From the NCBI GenBank assembly GCA_002197995.1, contig NGZR01000001.1:14775501-14839500 (forward strand): a DNA stretch of 64,000 nucleotides. Direction: 5' to 3'. Each line of letters begins with the position of its first letter. The stretch's first letter is position 1. Both the position numbers and the translations under genes were made by a program. The notes below the pieces were generated by a model. That model was given only the letters and a program-made list of their open reading frames with translations, ran no database searches and was not told the DNA's origin. This document shows positions 47,207 through 59,074 of the stretch, one piece after another. The DNA is from Gaeumannomyces sp. JS-464. Lineage: Eukaryota; Ascomycota; Sordariomycetes; Magnaporthales; Magnaporthaceae.

Positions 47207-48813
47207 TTTCCTGAACGGGCTCGCTCTATTTTTATTTCGCCTGGTTCACTGTCTGTGTGTACAAAGTTCTAGAAAATGCACCTCAGTGACATGGCGGCCT
47301 CAGAAGCGTGCAGTTTATAGACAACATTCGATGCGGGCATGTTACATATATTATGGGCCTCGTCTTGACTTGCAAGCCATCGAGACCCCACCACTGCGAG
47401 CACTTGTTGCATTCCATTTTGCAGGTTGGTCGCACGGCGGCCAAGACAGACAAGAAACCAACTCCATTTGAGCATGCAAGAGTGTGGTGAGGTCAAGTGG
47501 CACTCTCAAAGCAAGACCACCTAGACCCGACTCACATCCGATATCCATCACCCGGATGCGAATTTCTGTCTCGATTCAGCAATCGCCCGTCACACCACCC
47601 AAACTTCAATAAAGGGAACGAAGGAGCCGCAGCCATGTCCACACGCCCCCAGCGGGGGTGTCCAGAAGACTCGGCTCTCTCCGTATTCCTCCGTACTTGG
47701 TACGGTACTCGGTATAGCTCGGGCGGATCCGGGCACGAGTCGTTGGCAAGCACGCTGCATCGGAGCGAGATTGGACGTGCGCAGGATGGAGATGCTGGGT
47801 CCTCCAGGGCCTTTCGGCGGTCTCTGTCGTTGGTGGCACAATTCGGCTCAAGAAGTCCGCGGCGCACGTCCAGCGGGGACTTTGAACAGGGCTGGGAATC
47901 CCACTCGCAGGGCCAGGGGCATGCTGCAGGGGCGTGATGAATGGGCCCCTGTGCTCAATGTTGGCCATCAAATGTCCAGTGCAGGCCCCGGGGCTCCCTT
48001 GCCGCGGAGACTCGAGTGGCGACATGAGGCGTGCAGGGGTCTTTGAGATGTGATCAAAGTCTGGTCCGGCGAGTGACAACGCCGACGACAGGACGCTCAA
48101 TTTAGACGCAAATCTTTCGCTCTTGGAATATCGAGGTGGCGTTTTGCTACCCCATTTCTGTTGCGATGCTGCAGTTGCCCGCGATTGAGGGTGCACAAAT
48201 CGACACACGGTTTGTGCTGGGCTAGCCAGAGTCAACCAACCAACTGTGCAGGCATGGGACACGGCCAGAACGACGGCAGCCATGGTGTCTGCCCAATCAC
48301 CAACCACTGCGTTTCATTGGACAATGGCCCAACTGTAGATGTCATGGTGCGTCAACCCAGTTTGCGCCAGCCACGAGCACACGAGCACCGGCCCCGCGAC
48401 GGCGCGACGGCCCGGGACGAGCGCGGTCCTTTGGTCCTGTTAGCGCGTCGATGGCGCCCGAGCATGTCTCGGCTCTACTGCGCCTGGGACGTCCAATACG
48501 GGTTGCGCTTGGGAGAAGAGAAACAAACCATGGGGCGCGCAAGAATTCCAATGTCTTGGCCGCGCCTGGCAAGATGCTTCGAAACCGAGTTTAGCTGTCC
48601 GAGGTAAGATGGCAGTCTCTGGTGCACTGTACTCCAAGCCGACGATCCTTTCTAGTCCGGCTACGACGCCCATCTGATCTTTCCCCTCGGACGAAACCCT
48701 CGACGGCTCTCCTTCAAAGCATCGCGTAACCACATAGCATCGCCTCCCGCGGCCGGACAGCCGCCGTCGAGAAAAAAAAATAGTAATAAATACAACTAAT
48801 CTCTCAAACGAAA
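47207..48813. other. intergenic, no supported gene
   Basis: Divergent promoter region of the monooxygenase and the membrane protein. Open frames up to 230 codons on both strands overlap each other and show no domain. Confidence 0.4.
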
Positions 48814-49988
48814 ATGCCGTCGCCGCGGATGCTCCTCGGCCCGCTGACGACGACATGGACGCCGCCCTCGATCTGCACGTACGCCATGGCCGGCTGCAGC
48901 ACCTGCACGATGCTGTGGCAGGGCCAGTCGTGCAATCCGGAGCGGCGAGCACACGACTGGACTGACTGCTGGCCGCCCCGGTCCAGCGGCGTTGCCAACC
49001 CGGGCGTTATGATGGGCTGGGGCTCTTACTCCCCGGCCTACTCGTACCCGAACGGCTACTCCGCCGCTGGGAGGACGGAATGGGACATTGGATACTCCAT
49101 GGCCAGCGGTGAGACTGCCATCGCCTGTTGTCCTACGTAAGCCTTTGCCCCATGCCGTTCGGGTCGCTTCTGTAGGGTTACAGGGCGGGAAAAGGGGGGC
49201 GCTCGTGCTAAAAACGGCGATATATCGATGCCTATACCAGTGGATATTCCATTAGTTCGGTCGTTGCGACAGGCACCACCGGCCAGACCTGCGTCACCAT
49301 CGCCACGAGCACCACCTCAACTTCGTCACCGTGCCAAACACCGATGCCCCCGGCACCTATACCATTTTCGCGCCCCTCTTCCAGCTCAACTACCGCGCCC
49401 AGGACCGCCCCGCAACCACCTCCCTGAGCGGCTCGTCGTTCGCCCCCGGCTCCGCCCAGAGCCCGCCACAGCCTGCCGAGACTGCACGACCGGGCAGCGG
49501 CGGTGAGACAAGTGACGGCGGTGGCGGCGGCCTGACGCTCGGCATAAAGGTCGGCATCGGGATCGGCGCCGCCATGCTCGCCGTCTGCGCGGCCGCGCTG
49601 CTCGTCCTGCTGGCCGCGCGCTGCGATGCAGGCGGGCCGCCCGCCCCGTCGGCGGGCGCCTGCCCGGCGAGGACAGGCCGACCCGCGCGAGCCCGAGCTG
49701 GGCGGCAGCGAGGTGGGCGAGCTCGAGGCCTGCGAGAAGCCGCGCGAGCTCGGCGGCGTGGGCAGCTTGTACAAAAAGGGCTACGGCGATGATGGTGGTG
49801 ATGGTGATGACGATGCTGGCCCTGCGTCGCACGACTCGTCGCCGGCGGCGGCCAAGGCGGAAAAGGCAGGTGCCGCTGGCAACGCCGCGGAGGCCCGGTC
49901 TTTGAGCTGGAGGGGAGTCGGCCTGGCGGGCCAGGATAGGCGACTGAAATACAGCGTTGCTCGAGATTCATCTGGTACGCTTCATTGA
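48814..49988 (+). CDS. single-span membrane protein with Cys-rich outer part, unknown function
   Basis: Exon 1 48814-49136, intron with GTAAGC donor and ACCAG acceptor (49240), exon 2 49241-49988. The exterior half carries MAGCSTCTMLWQGQSC, then GETAIACCPTGYSISSVVA and CVTIATSTT...NFVTVPNTDAPGTYTIFAPL, a pattern I know from fungal cell-surface proteins. A Gly-rich linker leads to one transmembrane helix (VGIGIGAAMLAVCAAALLVL) and a charged tail (ELGGSEVGELEACEKPRELG). Two one-base losses are inferred, near 49318 and 49640. No N-terminal signal peptide is seen, so the start may be incomplete. Possibly a wall or stress sensor-like anchor, but unproven. Confidence 0.5.
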
Positions 49989-50145
49989 GAAACTCGAGCT
50001 TGTTCCTACTTGCAACAAACGCACTTGGAGGGAGTAGCTTCGAGCACTGTTTGGTGACTTTGACTACAATGATTTCCCACTTTGAGATAAAACATATCCA
50101 AAATAGCCGTCCATTATACCCAGTAAGCCAATATTACACCCTCAT

Positions 50146-52079
50146 TCATACACCATTAGCCTTAGATCGCGCCCCTTCGCTGAGCCTGACCCTCATTCTG
50201 GTTCCATCCGCAGGTTTTGCCGTCACCTCCATGATCTACCACACCCCCAACATGGCCAGTTAGCAGAACGATTCAGAATGTCTTTTTGGTTCAGGGGGAT
50301 AAGAAACGAAAACAAACGCACGTTAAACAACTCGGACCTGCTCTCATAATACCCCTTTGCGTTCAGCACAGGCTTGCCCCCGCGTCCTTGACGGCCTCGC
50401 CCAGCCCGACTTTTTCAAAGTCGTACCGCGCCAGGGTACAGGCCAGGATGACGCGGAACTCGATGTTGGCCAGCTCCTGCCCGATGCAGTTGCGGGGCCC
50501 GCGCTCAAACGGCCGCCACGACGACGCCGGGATGCCGTTGTTCTGCTGCTGCTTCTCGTCGCCGACGGCCTCGTCGTCGGCGTGCGTGTTGGCGTTGCCC
50601 AGCCACCGCTCGGGCACAAACTCGTCGGCGTCGTCGCCGTACACGTCCCTATCGCGCTGGATCAAAAAGTGGCAGACGTAAACGAGCACGCCGTCGAGCG
50701 GTGGCGTCTGCGTGCCGTCGGGTAGCGTCAGGCGCGTGCCCAGGGGGCTGCCGCGCCGTCGACGCGGGCGGGTACAGGCGCAGCGTCTCCTTGACCACGG
50801 CCGACATGTACGGCAGGCGCGACATGACCTCCTCGCCGCCCGGGGCCAGCAGGCGCGCCCGGACGGCGGCCGGGTCCGCGGCGGCACCGGGGCCAAAAAC
50901 GGCGTCGAGCTCGGCGCGCAGCGACGCCAGGACGGCGGGCCGGCGCGAGATCTCGTACAGCCCCCACTGCAGCGCGACGCTGGTGGTGTCGTGGCCGGCA
51001 AAGGCGAAGGTCTTGAGCTGGTCGCAGATCATGCTGACGTACGCGTCGTCCAGCCTGTCCCCCGCGACGCCCTCGAGGCCGAGCGAGAGGACGCTGCGGG
51101 ACGGCGACGACGACGACGACGACGGCCGCTGCTTCCCCTTCTCGCCGCCCCGGGACGACCGCATGGCTGCGAAGCGCGACTGCACGTGCGCGTGGATGGC
51201 GCGGTCGAGCCGGCGCATGACGACCCAGCGGCGCACCAGCAGCGGCACGTTGAGCTTGACGAGCCCCGGGCCGGGCGGGGCCTTGAAGGTGGACACGAGG
51301 GCCTTGAAGTGCTTGAGGATCGGGCTCTGCCGGCTCTCGTCGGGCTGCTGGGCCTCAAAGTCGGCGTCGGCCACGACGGCGCCGATGATGTCGAACGTCA
51401 GGTTCACCGTCAGCTGGTGCAGCTCAAACGGCTCGCCCGACCGAGCCTTGTCGTCGAGCCGGCCCAGGAACAGCTCCGTCTTGTCGAGGATGACGGGCAG
51501 CAGGCCGAGGAGGTGCTTGGGCGCGAAGCCCGGATTCAGGTGGCGCCGCAGCGACTTCCACGCCTCGCCCTCGTGCAGCAGGATCGACTGGTAGCCCACG
51601 AGAGCCCTGAGCTCGCGCATGGTTGGGGACTTGGGCATCGAGTGCGGGTTGGCCTTGGTCGAGCGCGTGAGCTGCTCGGCCACGGACCCGCTGCAGATGT
51701 TGACCATGGGGTACGAGAAGGGGCGGAAGTCAGTAAGGAAGATGGGCGGGTTGCCCAGCTCTTCTCTTATCAACTTGAACGTGTAGTCTGTGTGTTTTAT
51801 CACACCTCGTTAGCACAACGAAGAATCTCTCTTCTCGTTCGCCCCCCAGATGGAAGCAGCCAGCGCCTTACCAATGTGGCATTTCGGGGGAAACTTTTGG
51901 CGACGATCGTTGACTTTCAGTGCATGTCCCCAGGCCAGCGACGGCTGCAGCTGGGGCCACGCCGCGAACTGCTCTGTGCGACGCCAGACGACATCGTGGT
52001 AGGTCCGGTAGGCCCAGTAGGCCAGGAGCAGGACGCCGGTGGCCAGGAGGGCCTGGGACGCTGTCAATGGACTGTCCAT
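50146..52079 (-). CDS. cytochrome P450 monooxygenase
   Basis: Three exons (51872-52079, 50322-51787, 50146-50226), about 584 residues. An N-terminal membrane anchor (ALLATGVLLLAYWAYRTYHD) is followed by WKSLRRHLNPGF (C-helix), FAFAGHDTTSVAL (I-helix, AGxDTT), VVKETLRLYPP (K-helix ExxR), PERWLGN and FERGPRNCIGQELANIEF (heme-binding loop with the Cys ligand). Two frame breaks occur: one extra base or two lost near 50748, and a missing base in the G5 run at 50377-50381. After these the tail reads LNAKGYYESRSELF and, in the last exon, VTAKPADGTRMRVRLSEG. It resembles fungal P450s of CYP52/CYP5xx type, but the clan is not certain. It needs a P450 reductase encoded elsewhere. Substrate unknown. Confidence 0.85.
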
Positions 52080-53881
52080 GCTTCTTGTTATCTTCGTTGT
52101 CTAGTGTTTGTGCGCGTGTCCCGACCGAGTCGGACGAGCCTGGGGCTCTTATTTTGACATGCAGATGCAGCAGACAAACTTGAGTCCAGACCCGAGCGAG
52201 AGGGGCGAACCATTCCATATAAATCCACGAGCACAACCCCATGTCTCGTTTATTTCGCCGATCCCCTCTGCGGCGGCAGAGCAGTACCAGGATCTGCACG
52301 ACCCGGCAGGCTAGCTAGCTTGGAGCTGGAGTGGCGTGTCACAGAATCCATGACGGGGTTTTCTCGCCAGCGCCGGGGCAGCTGCCCAAATCAGTCTAGC
52401 AGGCATCCTCTGACGAGCGGGCAGCGCCTTTCGTGAGGGGTTCCGCTCTTGTTTGGGGTTATCGCGGCAGCCGCCCACACACACATGCGTCGCAAAGAGG
52501 TGTGTGTGCGTGTGCTTGTGTGATGGAGGCCTGGGCACCGTGACACCTACTGTAGGTGGAATGGCAAGCAAGCACCCCGCATCGGGTGGCCCAACCGAGG
52601 TGGAAATAGGGCGACCCAGGCGCCAGGGCCGCTTGTTGGCAGGAAATAGGCGCCCATGCTCCAAGCCTGGCGGCTGGCAACATGCACGACGCTCGGGAGC
52701 TTCTCCACCCGAGGCACGACGCTTAGACCGGCGTCGGTGGTTGCTTGTCGTGCGGGGAGTTGAAAAAACGAATCCATGACGATGAGAAGACGGCCAGGAG
52801 AGAGGGTATATCGCTGCGGTAGGCCAGCGGGTGATAGATTGGTCTGGATCATACAAGTGTAATCTCGTATCTCAATTATAAGCTATCATGGAATCCAGTG
52901 TATCCGCACACTTGGAACCCTTTCAAGCCCTCAAGGTTCCACTCCCGGTTGATCGGGTGCTAAAATCGTATACTTCGTATAATCGTCGTATTCTCAATCG
53001 AGGTGGGGCCCGTCAAGTATGGTGCTCGCTGTTGGGCTCTCCGAGTGGCTGGATCGAGAACTGGGGTGTCCTCTCTTGCAATCACAATAATTCACAGGAT
53101 GTGAGAAGGGATCCCATCGAACAGCTGCATCGGACTCGTCGGAATCGGCCGCGTGCCGTCAAAATTGGGCCTCGTTTTGGCACTTGATCGCCCTTTGACA
53201 TTGGATGAAAGGCCCTGACCCCTCATCTCGAAAATTCTTGGCACCTCCCGGCCAACCGGATCGGTGGTCCTGTCATGTCTAGGTGCCCACGTCCTTCGCC
53301 AATATGCATTGATGCAATATGCATGTGGTTCGTTAGACAACGGAAGGGAGCCTGGCTAAAGGTTCTGGAAACGACGCCCGACCAGCGGCCCGAGAAGATG
53401 AAATAAGATTGATACACATGCAAGAGCATTGCTGTTGAAGTCGAGTGTTTCTAGAACCATGTTAAGGCTTCTTGTTGTTCTCGCGCTTTCTTCCACCAGC
53501 AGAGCAGGACTCAACTGGACGCGTCCCTGCATCCCTGTTCCTAGATGCTGATTTCCTCACGCATCTTTCAAAATTCTACTGCAGTGGCCAGTATTCAGGA
53601 GCTTATTATCCGGAGCGGATAACCAGCAATTGGGTAACCATGGTGTGCACCCCCATTGGCCATGATCGTGATGGTTTCGATTTAGGCAAGACGGGAAGGC
53701 AGATCGCTTTCCCCGGAGAACCCTTAGACAACACGTTTACAGCCGAGAGAATCAAGCCTGAGATGCAACATGCGAGAATGTTGTGATTTCAAGAGACATG
53801 TGGTTGATCGCCCCTGGATTATGAACATTGGATCACTTGATCACCTGCAAGCCTCTGACCAGACTCCGAGCTCTTCATGGA
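52080..53881. other. intergenic, no supported gene
   Basis: Divergent flanks of the P450 and SET-domain genes. Only short, overlapping frames. Confidence 0.4.
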
Positions 53882-55478
53882 ATGAGTATGTCTTCACGTC
53901 TGGTACCCCGTCGCTCCCTGGCCTGGCTCGGGCTCGTCGCAGTCGCGACGTCCGTCAGCACAGCCAGGCCCCAACAAGAAGTCCTCCTCCACCCGGACTT
54001 CTGCCCTGGAACCCCCTAGGTCCGCTTCGCCAGCGAGAAGCAGCACACTGCCGGCCCCTGATCGACGACGAGACTGCAAGCGAGACGGGCTCCTGGCCGC
54101 CCTGGACACACACGCCCGTCTGCTTCCCCATCAACAGCGACCCCGCAGCGGGCGGCCGAGCGAGCGAGAACAGCACCAAGTACTGCACCTTCACCAACGC
54201 CGCCTTCCGCCAATGGCGCGGCGTCAGCTTCATCGCCACCCCGCAGGCCGTGGCCGGCTTCTCGCCCGTCGCCCGCATGGCCGACCCGGCCGCGCACTGG
54301 CACCCGGCCCGGCGCGCCGAGCAGCACCACGCCGAGAGAGACGGCCCGCCGTACGCCATCGTCGCGGTCCCCGGGAAGGGCAAGGGCGTCGTGGCGCGGC
54401 GCTTCATCCCGGCTGGCGAGGTCATCATGGTCGACCACCCTGCCGTCATTGCGTCCATGGACTTCCCGCACGCCGTCGGGCCGGACCACGGGCGTCGTCT
54501 GCTCAGGGTCGCCGTCGGCCAGCTGCCCGTGCGGCAGGAGGTGCTGGCGCTGACGAGAGGTGGTGGTGGCGGCGACGAGGATGATTCTGGGGACGGGGAG
54601 GGCGTGGTGGAGAGGATCATGAGGACTAATACGTTTGGGGTTGAGATCGAGGGGGAGTTGTATATGGGGCTGTATACGAACATCTCGGTTAGTTTCTCCC
54701 TCTCTGACCGATTTGTCCTCGCTGAAAAGGCTTCGCGGTCCCGACTTACACAGTCTTCAGAGGGTCAACCATGCGTGTAACCCAAAGTAAGCATCGGGAA
54801 CCCTCCTACGCCTCCCAGTCACCCGACGGCAGCGAATTGACTCCTCCAAACAGTGCTTTCACTCGATTCCACCCCACAGACCTAACCATGGATGTCGGTG
54901 CTGTGCGAGATATCCAGCCATACGAGGAAATTACAATTAGCTGTACGGGCCTCCGTCCTCTTCATACACACTACCTGCCTAGCCACCCACAAAAGCTAAC
55001 CCAAAACACCGCCCCAGACATCCCACTAGGCCTCACCTCCCAAGCCCGGGCCTGGAGCATCCGCGACTGGGGCTTCGAGTGCACCTGCGCCCTCTGCTCC
55101 TCGCGGCAGGACGACGAGCTGTCGGACACGTACCGAACGCGCCTGGCCGAGCTCCAGCGCAGCGTCCAGCAGCAGCTGACCGCCCCGAGCGGCAGCCGCG
55201 ACGACCTCGCCGCCCTGGCCGCGGAGCTGCTCGAGATCGTCGAGATCGAGGGGCTCCGGCCGCACCTGGGCGAGCACTACGAGGCCCTCTCGGACGCGTT
55301 TGCGGCCAGGGCCGAGGATGGCGACGGCTGCGACGCGGTGCGCTACCGCCGGCTCGCGCTGGACGCGTGGGCGCTGTACGGCGGGGAGGACCATGTGCAT
55401 GTGCCGAATGTGCGGAGGAGGCTGGGTGAGCTGGAGAGGCTGAGGATGGAGCATGCAGGCGAGGTGAGGGGCAGGTAG
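53882..55478 (+). CDS. SET-domain protein (SMYD-like) with N-terminal signal-like sequence
   Basis: Exons 53882-54687, 54761-54786, 54854-54942 and 55018-55478 give 460 residues if one C is restored in the C5 run at 54012-54016. The start MSMSSRLVPRRSLAWLGLVA looks like a signal peptide or anchor. A fungal-specific Cys-containing region follows (HPDFCPGT, HTPVCFPIN, KYCTFTNAAFRQWRG). The SET domain reads PYAIVAVPGKGKGVVARRFI, TNISRVNHACNPN (RxNHxCxPN), RDIQPYEEITISYIPLGL (EEITISY) and WGFECTCALC (post-SET CxCxxC). The final helix region is SMYD-like. SET proteins methylate lysines with S-adenosylmethionine. The secretory-type N-terminus is an odd combination, seen in a subgroup of ascomycete SET proteins as I recall. 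Confidence 0.78.
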
Positions 55479-55710
55479 GAGGGGAGAAAAGGGCGCTGGG
55501 GAGCCCTGTTATCCCCAAAGCACTTTTTTCTTTTTTTAAGCTTTTAAACTCACTGTGGTAGGCTTGGTTTATGTTGCCCATGCTCACTAGTAAAGTACTC
55601 GATTGCCGTAAAAACCGGTATATACAACCCAAGAGGGAAGGAGCGAAGGGACAAGCAAGCCCAGCTAGCACATACACTCGTCGGAATGGGACGACACCTC
55701 CCTCATTCTC

Positions 55711-57026
55711 CTATTCCTGATCGTTCGTCCGTGACCTCGCCCCAATGACGGCCCTGCCGACGCTGCTGTCGTGCGGCTTGCCCAGCTCCTTGGTGATCCA
55801 GGCGCCAATGTCGGCGACGGCGTCGAGGTCGACGCCCGTGTCCATGCCCAGCGTCTCGAGGAAGTAGACCATGTCCTCGGTCGCGACGTTGCCCGTGGCG
55901 CCGGGGCTGTAGGGGCAGCCGCCGAGCCCGCCGACGGCGCTGTCGAAGGTGCGGACGCCGTGCTCGAGCGCGACGGCCGTGTTGACGAGGGCCTGGCCGT
56001 ACGTGTCGTGGAAGTGCATGGCCAGGTCCTCGTTGCGGACGCCGGCGGCGGCGACGCAGCGCAGCAGCTCCTGCGTGCGCGGCGCGGTGCCCATGCCCGT
56101 CGTGTCGCCCAGCGCGATCTCGTCGGCGCCCATCTCGAGCAGGTCCGTGGCGATGGAGGCGACGCGGTGCGGGTCGACGTCGTACCCCTCAAAGGGGCAT
56201 CCGAGCACGACGGATATGTAGGCGCGCACGCGCAGCCCGGCCTCCTTGGCGCCCTGGATCACCTCGCGGAAGGCGTCGAGCGACGTGGCGATGTCGGCGT
56301 TGAGGTTGCGCCGCGAGAAGGACTCGGTCGCGGCCGCGAAGACGGCGAGCTCGACCGTCGGCTTGAACGGGGCTGTCGCTCGTGGGGCGTCGAGCGATGA
56401 GCTAGGCGCTGCTGCTGCTGCTGGCGGCGGCGGCGGCGGCTCGGTTGTGAAGGCGTTGGGGTGCTGGCGCAGCACAGCAAAGGCGTTGGAGAGCCCCTTG
56501 GTGTTAGGGGTGAGGAACGAGTACGAGATGGGGACGGGCGAAGGGATGGGGTGCTTCAGGATGTGCTCGAGAACCTCGCTCGAGTTGTTCATCTGCGTGC
56601 ATTGGTAGGTCAGGAGTCAGCCGGCGGTTCTTTTCTTTGTCGCGTTGGTCCCGCCCTCGACGAAGAGAAGAAGACGCCCAAGAGACACCCAAATCCACCA
56701 CCCACCTGAGGAACCCATTTGGGCGCCACAAAGGACCCGGCCTCGATTGTCGTAAGACCGGTCCTGGAGAGCCTCTCGATGAGGTCGATCTTGGTGGCGA
56801 GCGAGATGGCCTTCTTCTCGTTCTGCAGGCCGTCGCGAGGGCCGACCTCGACGATCTTGACGCGGTTGTCGGGCTGCGGCGGGGGCGGGGTGGCGTAGGC
56901 ATCGGGCGACGCCGTCGCGAAGGTCCGGGCCCGAGAAACGGGGCAGTTGGCGGCGACGACACGCCGCGCAGCAGCGCCGCCGCGGTGGAGGAGAAAGCGG
57001 CGGGTGAGGGGGCCTAATGGTGCCAT
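55711..57026 (-). CDS. hydroxymethylglutaryl-CoA lyase, mitochondrial
   Basis: Two exons, 56706-57026 and 55711-56592, with a 113-bp intron give 400 residues without correction. An Arg/Ala-rich N-terminus ([17 protein letters not shown]) is a mitochondrial presequence. Catalytic features: [17 protein letters not shown] (metal-binding Asp and catalytic Arg), [38 protein letters not shown] (metal-binding His pair) and the signature [20 protein letters not shown] with the active-site Cys. A Pro/Ala-rich insert ([12 protein letters not shown]) is unusual. The enzyme splits HMG-CoA to acetyl-CoA and acetoacetate in leucine breakdown. It converges with the SET-domain gene. Confidence 0.93.
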
Positions 57027-57910
57027 TGTCGGTCTCCAGGCGTCGGCGTCAATCACAGCGGCCTGGGTGTAGATTGTTTCCAGGTAAAACGGACACGAAG
57101 CGCTCGCCGAGGCTGGTCTGCCTGGTGGGCGCAGGGGGCGATGACGTCCAAGCAGCCATAGCTCCGCATACCGTCGGCATTCGGGCGAGGGATTCGAAGT
57201 CTCGTGCGCAATCACGTGCGCCCCTGGTTGTATCCCTGGGCTCTCGACTCCTGAGCAGACAACCACCTACGCATCTCGCACCCAACTTGGGAAAGAAAGA
57301 ATTCGTTTGTTAAAAGGCTAATATGTGGCTTCTGCACTCCAACGAAGCCTTTCAAGTATGCCACTGCAGGCACTGATTATGGTTTTGTCGCACGGCTTCA
57401 TCCGCCCAGTGGCTTCAACTCAATGCCCCGGCTTAGCAGGCTTTGTTTATTTGGCGGCCATCCTACGAATACTTCCTGTCCAGCGGTTCGCGGCTTCTCA
57501 AAGCCATGGCACTGCATGGAAGTGCCTTTGCAAAGTCGAACCCAAACTGGGAAGGGGCTTTCAATATTCACTGTTCCTTTCGTTCTATTCCAACCCATGT
57601 CCGCATCGAGGCTGGGGAGAAAAGCCACTTTTTACCGCGATTGATGTATATATTCTTCTACCTGAGCACAGTTGGGCTCCCATAGCCGCCCCATCCACAG
57701 GCGATCATCCTTCATACCTGTGTGGACATATATTATGAGATAAAAACATCGCGTCGTAGCGGAACGCCATATGACACAACGATCTGTGTGTTTATGTCTT
57801 CCGGCATCCCCCGATATAGCCTTAGACCTAAACAACATCGCAAAGGAGATGGGGGCTTGATAGGCGAGCCCTACGACGCCGAACACCGGCCCAATGCCGG
57901 GGCTGCCGGG
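57027..57910. other. intergenic, promoter side of HMG-CoA lyase
   Basis: No supported gene; short overlapping frames only. Confidence 0.4.
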
Positions 57911-58727
57911 ATGGCGACAGCAGGCCCTGTCCAGCCGGCCACCCAAAACCCTAAACTCCAGCCGGCGGTCAATAGGCGACCCAAAGCCTCTGCCGACAGT
58001 TTCCAGAGCCTCGCGTGGTCTTATACGAGCAGCTCCGAAGACGATTCACCGTTTTCCTCACCCGAGTCCGGCTCCAGCGACGGCATACCTGCGTCCCTGC
58101 CGTGCCAGAGCTGCGGGAGCAGCAAGCTACGCACGGCGGCGAGCGCCAGCGGTGCTGCGCCAGCGTCGTTTGCGACGGTGCTGGTTGCGGACGCGGCAAG
58201 GTCCTACAAGTGCGCCATCCCTTTGGAAGACTTCACGTTCGTGATGCGCCCCAGTCCCGCCAGATGGGAGAGGTCAAAAACGCTGATACTGAGAGCATTT
58301 CTCTTCCCTATCTCTCGCCGCATTTAGCTACAATCATCTGGCTAGCTACGGCATATTCACGTCGCCAGGGTCCGTCCAACACCCCACGTCTAATCTCAGG
58401 GGCGCCGTCAGTGGCAGCAGAGACGCGATGCTGCCGTCGGCGTATTGCGTCGTGTGCGCCTCGGCCAAGGCGGAGAAAGGGACTGAGAACGAGATGAGAA
58501 TCCGGAAGGGCGGAGACAGCGGCGAGGTAAACGGTCAGTTTGAAAATACCTGATCGCGCTTCTCGCCATCCCATTCCCGAGGTCGCAGGACATCCCGACG
58601 CTCCGCGGGCGACACCCGAAACGACGAGCAACGGTGATACCGAGACCATCATAGTATCGAGTTCGCCTACCCAGGCATACGACTCGGATGAAACGATCCC
58701 TGCGGACGGGCCCGACTGGACGATTTG
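57911..58727 (+). CDS. hypothetical Ser-rich protein, boundaries uncertain
   Basis: ATG 57911 opens MATAGPVQPATQNPKLQPAV and continues RRPKASADSFQSLAWSYTSS, SSEDDSPFSSPESGSSDGIP and PCQSCGSSKLRTAAS. Nearby frames contain MLPSAYCVVCASAKAEKGTE (about 58,430) and TETIIVSSSPTQAYDSDETI, ending PADGPDWTI at 58,725. Two CxxC pairs (CQSC, CVVC) could form a zinc site if the pieces are exons of one protein. Splice sites and phases are not resolved and indels are likely. No family recognised. Confidence 0.35.
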
Positions 58728-59074
58728 ATTTGACAATGGAGGTTAGCGGGACAGGCCAGTCGTTGTGGTCCGTAGCTACTGTCGTGCAAACCGTGGATTC
58801 CGAGCCAGGGCTGTGTTTGGCCTAGGTTACGCAAAATGAGGCCGTGGCGGTGGAGGGCGGGTATGGTTGTTTCTTTCCTCCTTTTCCTTTCCTTTTTTCT
58901 TCGTTAGGACTCCGAACATGGCAGGCGATCGGGGTTATCTGGCTGGGCGTCACATATGTTATTGGCTTGTTTATTGTAAAGTCGCGCGACTGAATACACA
59001 GGCAAACGCTGCGTAAATATTTTTTTAACGTATTTGCTTGAGCAACCAGGTGGTGAGCACAAGCATTCACTTGG

